From Chloroflexaceae bacterium (lineage in GTDB: Bacteria; Chloroflexota; Chloroflexia; Chloroflexales; Chloroflexaceae): a stretch of 45,320 nucleotides of DNA. Below the pieces are notes generated by a model. The model made no database searches and was not told the DNA's origin. It saw only the letters and a program-made list of their open reading frames with translations. The position numbers and the translations under genes are program-made. Positions 41,095 to 45,320 of the stretch are shown piece by piece (within the stretch, counting starts at the first letter, position 1; each line of letters opens with the position of its first letter). The stretch is from contig JAAUTZ010000018.1 in the NCBI GenBank assembly GCA_012031225.1, positions 1,369-46,688 of the forward strand, given 5' to 3'.

Positions 41095-41607
41095 GTGATG
41101 GAACAGGATCCGCGCCCACCCGTAGACCCGGCTAGCCCTGAGCCGGACAGCCGCGTGCTAGTCGTCTACCTGCCGCACCCCCGCGATTACCAGCAACTCC
41201 AGCAGCACGGCTGGTATCGGATTCCAGTGCGTTCGGCTCCGCCGCGCCTTGCCGTCAGCTACCTTGCCTTCTACCTCCCAGCCGCATTCGGTGCGTTGCG
41301 CTGGAGCATCCGCGAGTATGCGCCCTTGCAGGGCTGGCAGATTGTCCCGCGCCGCGAGCTACTCCCAGCTGAGCCGGATCACCCGCGTGCGCTCCAGCCC
41401 TACTACCGGCTTGAGGTGGGCCCCTTGCAGGCCTTGCCGCAGCCCTTGCTGGCCGCCAAGCTGCGCCGGATTACCTTCATCGAAACGAGCTTCGCGCAGC
41501 TGGGCCGGGCGCGGGATGTGCGCGAGCTGTGGCAGCCGCCCGAAAACCACACCTACAGCAACACCGAGCTGTGGGCGGCGGGGCTAGCGGGGCGTGCGCT
41601 GCGCTGA
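41095..41607 (+). CDS. Uncharacterised conserved-style protein
   Basis: I do not recognise a named family. The 170-residue soluble protein has a Pro-rich start, a strand VLVVYLPHPRDYQQ, the segment GWYRIPVRSAPP, SYLAFYLPAAFG, RWSIREYAPLQGW, LLPAEPDHPRA and AAKLRRITFIETSFAQL. This block pattern (W-Y-RIPV, AFY..AFG, RRITFI) looks like hypothetical proteins common in Chloroflexota and cyanobacteria, from memory only. It lies 18 bases after the phosphatase gene and shares its strand, so it may belong to the signalling operon. The GTG at 41095 has GGGGA 9 bases upstream; ATG at 41098 is an alternative. Confidence 0.6.
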   Translation: MMEQDPRPPVDPASPEPDSRVLVVYLPHPRDYQQLQQHGWYRIPVRSAPPRLAVSYLAFYLPAAFGALRWSIREYAPLQGWQIVPRRELLPAEPDHPRALQPYYRLEVGPLQALPQPLLAAKLRRITFIETSFAQLGRARDVRELWQPPENHTYSNTELWAAGLAGRALR

Positions 41608-41616
41608 GGCTGCCGC

Positions 41617-42528
41617 TCACCAGAGCAGGGCCACAAGCGGGATCGTGAATGCCGCTAAAGCCGTCTGCACCGTGACAATGGCCGCAATCAGGCGGACATC
41701 GCCGCCGAGTTCTTGGGCTAGCAGGTACGCCGCAGGCGCACCCGGCAACGCTGCAAATAGGATCGTGATCGCACGGGCTTCGTCGGTCACGCCGAGCATC
41801 AGGCACGCGCCCGTGGTGAGCATGGGCAGCACCCCCAATTTAAGGGCACTCACCACCAGCACCGCGCTGCCCGTGCCGCGCACGGCACGCACATCGAGGG
41901 CCGCGCCCACCGTGAGTAAGCCGAGGGGCAGGGCCGCCCGAGCCGCGATTTCAAGCAGTTCGGCGAGCACGGGCGGCAAGCCTACGCCAGTCAGATTGAG
42001 CAGAATCCCGAGCACACACGCCGCTACCGGCGGGGTGCGCATGATCGCCAGCAGGGTTGTCCCCAGCCGGAGCTGCTGCACCCCGACGTAGTGGGTCAAG
42101 ACCACAACACTCAACACATTCACAAGCGGGATGAGGATCATCAGGGCGAGGGCCGCAAGGGCGAGGCCCAAATCGCCATACAAGGCGGCGGCCCCAGCCA
42201 AGCCGACATAGGTATTCATGCGGATGCTGCCCTGAAACAGCGAGGTAAACGCGGGATTGTCCACTGCAAACAGGGGGCGCAGCAGTAGCATGCTGCCTGC
42301 AATCAGGCAGATCGGGATCGCTAGGGCGAGCGTGATTGCGCCGAAGGCAATGCCGGACAGATCGGTGGTGGCAAGGCGTGTGATAATTAACGCCGGAAAG
42401 AAGACGTAGTAGGTGAAGCGGGCCGCAGGTTGCCAGAAGGCGTTATCGGGGAAGCCGTAGCGACGGCATCCGGCTCCCGCAAGGATGGTCAGAAAAATTG
42501 GCAGTAAGGCCAGCATAATTGCGTACAT
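41617..42528 (-). CDS. AEC family transporter (auxin efflux carrier type)
   Basis: This is a 303-residue membrane protein with ten hydrophobic helices in two five-helix halves. The family N-terminus MLALLPIFLTILAGAGCRRYG, the mid-protein NTYVGLAGA and the C-terminal half ending ALPGAPAAYLLAQELGGD are typical. Members export or import organic acids such as malate; the substrate here is not known. Its stop is 9 bases from that of the convergent unknown gene. Confidence 0.9.
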   Translation of the reverse strand: MYAIMLALLPIFLTILAGAGCRRYGFPDNAFWQPAARFTYYVFFPALIITRLATTDLSGIAFGAITLALAIPICLIAGSMLLLRPLFAVDNPAFTSLFQGSIRMNTYVGLAGAAALYGDLGLALAALALMILIPLVNVLSVVVLTHYVGVQQLRLGTTLLAIMRTPPVAACVLGILLNLTGVGLPPVLAELLEIAARAALPLGLLTVGAALDVRAVRGTGSAVLVVSALKLGVLPMLTTGACLMLGVTDEARAITILFAALPGAPAAYLLAQELGGDVRLIAAIVTVQTALAAFTIPLVALLW

Positions 42529-42564
42529 GGCGAGTTGCTTTATGTCCAGTGTAGGTCGGGTTGA

Positions 42565-42587
42565 GGCCCAAGCACGATGCTTGGGCC
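42565..42587. promoter_or_regulatory. Perfect 10-bp hairpin in a divergent promoter region
   Basis: GGCCCAAGCA and TGCTTGGGCC surround CGA between the divergent AEC and TPR-like genes. It has no T-run, so an operator or a leader hairpin is more likely than a terminator. Confidence 0.45.
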
Positions 42588-42613
42588 GCGTGTCGCTATT
42601 GTACCGGATTTGG

Positions 42614-42619
42614 TATAAT
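42614..42619 (+). promoter_or_regulatory. Extended -10 promoter box of the small TPR-like gene
   Basis: A perfect TATAAT preceded by TGG (extended -10), 37 bases before the gene start. The -35 region (TGTCGC at 17 bases) is weak. Confidence 0.5.
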
Positions 42620-42655
42620 ACGCATAGGGTCGGTACTGAGGCAAAGGCACACGAG

Positions 42656-42904
42656 ATGGAAGCACAAGTTCAAGAATGGCTCTACGATGGCGTAATGGCA
42701 TTGCTCAAGGGCGACCGTGAACGCGCACAGGGGTTGCTGTTACAGGTGGTGAGCAATGACGAGCAGAATGAGTATGGCTGGCTCTGGTTGAGTGGCGCAG
42801 TTGACTCGGTCGATGATCAGCAGATCGCCCTCGAAAATGTGATCGCGATCAACCCCAACAACCCCTACGCCAAGCAGGGGCTAGCCCTGCTAGCGCGGCA
42901 GTAG
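42656..42904 (+). CDS. Small TPR-like protein
   Basis: An 82-residue helical protein with the pattern of a single TPR-like pair: ALLKGDRERAQGLLLQVV, YGWLWLSGAVDSVDD and ENVIAINPNNPYAKQGLALL. This GDR-x-A...L...NP-NP-x-A motif is frequent as a stand-alone or N-terminal module in Chloroflexota proteins. It is probably cytoplasmic and used for protein contact. The ATG has only a weak GAG upstream (CACGAG), but it directly follows the extended -10 box; an in-frame upstream extension of 57 codons would include the promoter and is rejected. Confidence 0.7.
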   Translation: MEAQVQEWLYDGVMALLKGDRERAQGLLLQVVSNDEQNEYGWLWLSGAVDSVDDQQIALENVIAINPNNPYAKQGLALLARQ

Positions 42905-43010
42905 CCCTACCGCCCTTGCCGAGATTGGCAACGCAGGGTATCATGCCTAGTATCATTGCTGCTGCGTGCGCTTGGGCGCGTAGCCCAACCCAATCTGGAA
43001 AGGATTGTGC

Positions 43011-43319
43011 ATGCAGGGGCGCGGGTGTACCCTGATCGTCAACCTTGTGTTTGCGTTCGGCTTCCTGTTGGCAACCGGCTTCTATCTCTGGCGACAGAGC
43101 TATATTCAGGCGGCGGGGTTCTTGCTCCTGAGTATTGCCAATCTGCCGGAGCTGTACCGCATGCTGCGCGAACCGCCGCCGATTACAGCTGACCCCAGCG
43201 ACGTTGATCCCGATGAAGTCCAAACCAACCGCATCAGCACAATGATTGCAATTGTGGCTCTTGCGCTGTTGGGGATTGGCTGGGTCACAAGCGCACCCGT
43301 CCCACCGACTGCACCCTAA
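43011..43319 (+). CDS. Small membrane protein
   Basis: A 102-residue protein with two N-terminal helices (LIVNLVFAFGFLLATGFYLW and AAGFLLLSIANLPELYRML), an acidic loop (PSDVDPDEVQ) and a third C-terminal helix (IAIVALALLGIGWV). No family recognised. AAAGGA is 6 bases before the ATG. It ends one base before the M50 protease start, so it may be a partner or regulator of that protease; this is inference from spacing alone. Confidence 0.6.
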   Translation: MQGRGCTLIVNLVFAFGFLLATGFYLWRQSYIQAAGFLLLSIANLPELYRMLREPPPITADPSDVDPDEVQTNRISTMIAIVALALLGIGWVTSAPVPPTAP

Positions 43320-43320
43320 C

Positions 43321-44457
43321 ATGAATACCGAACTCAGCCCGGACGATTACCTTGCCGCCCGTCAGCGCGAAGACCTGCGGGCCGTAGCCCTCGATGTAAT
43401 GGCGGTGACGAGGGTGGAGCATGTGCCGCCACTCGAACGCGGCACGATCCGCTTGACGGGGCAGCTGCACACCGATCCCGAAGTAGCCTATGCCCATCTG
43501 GAGCAGGGCTTCCGGAGCTATGGCTACACAGCCATGCTGCAAGATAACCACCCCAACGTGACCGTGATGGCTCTGCCCGGCGAGTTCACCGCCCCCAATT
43601 TGCGGCGGTGGCTGCCTGCGCTGATGTTTGGGCTGACCGTGATCTCAACCGTATTTGTCGGCGGCTTTCAACTGGATGGCTTCAATTGGGGCGAGGGCCT
43701 CGCCTTCAGTGCGGCGATCCTCTCGATCCTGATGGCCCACGAGATGGGCCACTTCCTTGTGGCCCGGCGGCGCGGGGTCCACGTCAGCTACCCCTACTTC
43801 ATCCCCATGCCACTCTCGCCGATTGGCACGATGGGCGCGTTTATCGCCATGCAATCGCCGCCGCGCACGCGCCGCGATCTGCTGGCGGTAGCGATTGCAG
43901 GTCCGGTGGCGGGCCTAGTCGTGGCGATTCCGGTGCTGCTGTTGGGGCTGTGGCTCTCGCCGCTCACCACGCTCGATCCGGTAGCAATGCAGGAGCAGGG
44001 CATGGTGCTGTATATGGAAGGGAACTCGCTGCTGTATATCCTGCTCAAGGTGATCATGTTTGGGCGCGTGCTACCGGATGGCTTGACCGATGTGATGCTC
44101 CATCCGGTTGCCTTCGCGGGCTGGGTTGGCATCCTTGTAACGGGGCTGAACCTGATTCCGGCGGGCCAACTCGATGGGGGGCACATCTTCTACACCCTGT
44201 TTGGGCGGCGCATCGCCCGCATCGTTACGTATGGGCTGGCGGGGGGGCTGTTCCTCCTTGGCTTCCAGTGGATGGGCTGGTTCCTGTGGGCGTTCCTGAT
44301 CTTGATGTTTGGGCAGCACCGGGCGCCGATGCTCAACGAACTTGCGCCGCTCACCAGCCGCGAACGCTGGATCGCTTTGGCCGGCTTGGCGTTGTTTGTG
44401 CTGGTCTTTACGCCGGTGCCATTTGTGATTATCGAGCCAGAGCTGCTGCTACCTTGA
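43321..44457 (+). CDS. Site-2 protease family membrane metalloprotease (M50)
   Basis: This 378-residue protein has an N-terminal soluble domain of about 95 residues and about six to eight helices. The zinc motif HEMGH (His140, Glu141, His144) lies in helix 2 and the third ligand region is NLIPAGQLDGGH with Asp285. The form with PYFIPMPLSPIGTMGAF resembles the EGY1/YUP-like plastid-cyanobacterial branch rather than RseP, as there is no PDZ domain. Such proteases cut membrane-bound regulators or act in development; the substrate is unknown. It starts directly after the small membrane protein gene. Confidence 0.9.
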   Translation: MNTELSPDDYLAARQREDLRAVALDVMAVTRVEHVPPLERGTIRLTGQLHTDPEVAYAHLEQGFRSYGYTAMLQDNHPNVTVMALPGEFTAPNLRRWLPALMFGLTVISTVFVGGFQLDGFNWGEGLAFSAAILSILMAHEMGHFLVARRRGVHVSYPYFIPMPLSPIGTMGAFIAMQSPPRTRRDLLAVAIAGPVAGLVVAIPVLLLGLWLSPLTTLDPVAMQEQGMVLYMEGNSLLYILLKVIMFGRVLPDGLTDVMLHPVAFAGWVGILVTGLNLIPAGQLDGGHIFYTLFGRRIARIVTYGLAGGLFLLGFQWMGWFLWAFLILMFGQHRAPMLNELAPLTSRERWIALAGLALFVLVFTPVPFVIIEPELLLP

Positions 44458-44483
44458 GCAACCGCCACCGCCCATATCCATGC

Positions 44484-44489
44484 TATACT
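44484..44489 (+). promoter_or_regulatory. Extended -10 promoter box of the secreted-protein gene
   Basis: TGCTATACT (extended -10), 57 bases before the start. The sequence downstream, ACGCGCATAGGG, resembles that after the -10 at 42614 (ACGCATAGGG). No good -35 box. Confidence 0.4.
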
Positions 44490-44545
44490 ACGCGCATAGG
44501 GCGTTGGATGAATATCACCGTGTTAGGAGCACGAGGAGGGGCACA

Positions 44546-45313
44546 ATGCAGCGGCACACGGCACAGGTCGGATGGTTTTTGGTGGTGATCGGGTTGATCG
44601 GGTCAATCGGGGTGGGTGCAAGCGCGGTGCAGCTCGCCCACGCGCAAGTCACGCAGCCCTTTACGCTGGAGCCGGGCGGCACCGCAACAATCCAGATTGA
44701 AGCCTTCTGCATCGAGTTTGGGCAATTCTTCCCCGCGGCCATTCGGCCCCCGAATGGGGTTGCGCCGGACAATGTACGCGCCGCGCTCGCTCACATCCAG
44801 CAGAATGCACTTACCGCAAATGAAGCCGATGCGCTCGAAGCCCAATATGCGCTCTGGGAATTGCTCAATTCGCCGAACAGCCCGCCCGCCACGAGCAGCA
44901 TCGCGCAGGGTGTACTGGCGAATGCCACCACCGCACCAGCTACACCCGGCGGCACGAGTGTGATGGAGGCCGCCCAGCAGGGCACCGTCCGCATGCAGAT
45001 CACGGCGTGGGATCCGGTGGGCGACAAGGTGCGGATCCTGAGTGCTACCGATCATTTCTTTGGGCGCGGCACGCTCGAAATCGAGAACACATCGGATCAG
45101 ATGCTCGACCTGTACCTACCGATTGGCGCGGCGTTTCCAGCCCAAGAGATGCGCTTCCAGACCGTGAGCGGCTACCCAACCAGCATTGTGGTCAACAATC
45201 CCAACCTGCCGGGCACGAACACGGACACGCCCCTACCGGTGATTGGACTGCTCGTGGTGACGGCCCTGAGCCTGCTGGGGATGGGCTACCTGCTGCGGCG
45301 GGTAGCAGGGTGA
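44546..45313 (+). CDS. Secreted protein with C-terminal membrane anchor
   Basis: The 255-residue protein has a signal peptide (helix FLVVIGLIGSIGVGASA, likely cut after AHA near residue 34), an extracellular domain with FTLEPGGTATIQIEAFCIEFG, a Thr/Ala/Pro-rich middle, and a C-terminal helix (LPVIGLLVVTALSLLGMGYL) followed by RRVAG. This end resembles sortase-type or PEP-CTERM-like sorting tails but there is no LPXTG motif. No family recognised. GAGGAGGGG lies before the ATG; the start 22 codons earlier is rejected. The stop is near the right edge of the window. Confidence 0.65.
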   Translation: MQRHTAQVGWFLVVIGLIGSIGVGASAVQLAHAQVTQPFTLEPGGTATIQIEAFCIEFGQFFPAAIRPPNGVAPDNVRAALAHIQQNALTANEADALEAQYALWELLNSPNSPPATSSIAQGVLANATTAPATPGGTSVMEAAQQGTVRMQITAWDPVGDKVRILSATDHFFGRGTLEIENTSDQMLDLYLPIGAAFPAQEMRFQTVSGYPTSIVVNNPNLPGTNTDTPLPVIGLLVVTALSLLGMGYLLRRVAG

Positions 45314-45320
45314 GCGGGGG

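Noticed and set aside
43608-44588. Frame of 326 codons overlapping the M50 protease gene on the same strand
   Set aside because: The protease frame has all catalytic motifs; the other frame is a codon-position shadow rich in Trp, Arg and Gly.
1-45320. CRISPR array, prophage or insertion sequence
   Set aside because: No regularly spaced repeats, no transposase, integrase or phage structural genes were seen on either strand.

Overview
The window is about 45 kb of GC-rich chromosome with dense genes on both strands, short intergenic gaps, frequent TTG/GTG starts, many TAG stops placed in CTAG, and strong Shine-Dalgarno sequences. The gene set suggests the phylum Chloroflexota, probably class Chloroflexia: split glycine decarboxylase GcvPA/GcvPB, a stand-alone TrpB2, XisH/XisI, a CpXC protein, a membrane-fused spermidine-synthase-like protein, a transhydrogenase with separate alpha subunits, and soluble STAS, GAF and PAS signalling proteins. 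This assignment rests on gene content and protein style only; no rRNA or marker phylogeny is available. No phage, insertion sequence or CRISPR array was seen, so this looks like core chromosome with a few inserted cassettes.

Layout, left to right. 1-3.7 kb (minus): proton-translocating transhydrogenase subunits (the second alpha part runs off the left edge), a degenerate receiver protein and an ammonium transporter. 3.9-5.4 kb (plus): ComM/YifB ATPase. 5.5-10.3 kb (minus): an ABC-2 permease, a glycosyltransferase fused in frame to a membrane-STAS regulator, and TrpB2. 10.6-17.3 kb (plus): a CpXC protein and the glycine cleavage genes gcvT, gcvH, gcvPA and gcvPB, with xisH-xisI sitting between gcvPA and gcvPB. 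17.8-20 kb (plus): an MBL-fold hydrolase, a hexapeptide acyltransferase and a DUF1405 membrane protein. 20-25.8 kb (minus): FAH-family hydrolase, spermidine-synthase-like membrane protein, YggT, HisD and an Fsr-type MFS exporter. 26.3-26.8 kb: three tRNAs on two divergent promoters. 26.9-32.5 kb (plus): Prs, CorC/HlyC-type CBS protein, cytidine deaminase and a two-subunit sodium:solute symporter. Then a duplicated-domain lipoprotein (minus), an SPL-type radical SAM protein, and a 7-kb signalling cluster (34.7-41.6 kb): two hybrid sensor kinases, two receivers (one fused to a PP2C/RsbU phosphatase) and an unknown protein. The right end has an AEC transporter (minus), two small proteins, a membrane site-2 protease and a secreted protein with a C-terminal anchor.

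How the genes fit together: the gcv genes supply T, H and both P subunits (the L protein is not here) to turn glycine into CO2, ammonia and methylene-THF. The 34.7-41.6 kb cluster looks like a phosphorelay ending in a serine phosphatase, which in known partner-switching systems acts on STAS proteins; one STAS protein lies in this window at 6.6 kb, but a link is only a guess.

Most notable observations: (1) a tandem motif resembling the c-di-GMP-binding MshEN domain inserted inside the second PAS domain of the second sensor kinase; (2) the PD-(D/E)XK-type XisH with XisI lodged in the glycine decarboxylase operon; (3) a 10-bp tandem duplication that fuses a glycosyltransferase to a STAS regulator, where one copy would restore two genes with an ATGA stop/start overlap; (4) a family of small palindromic intergenic repeats.
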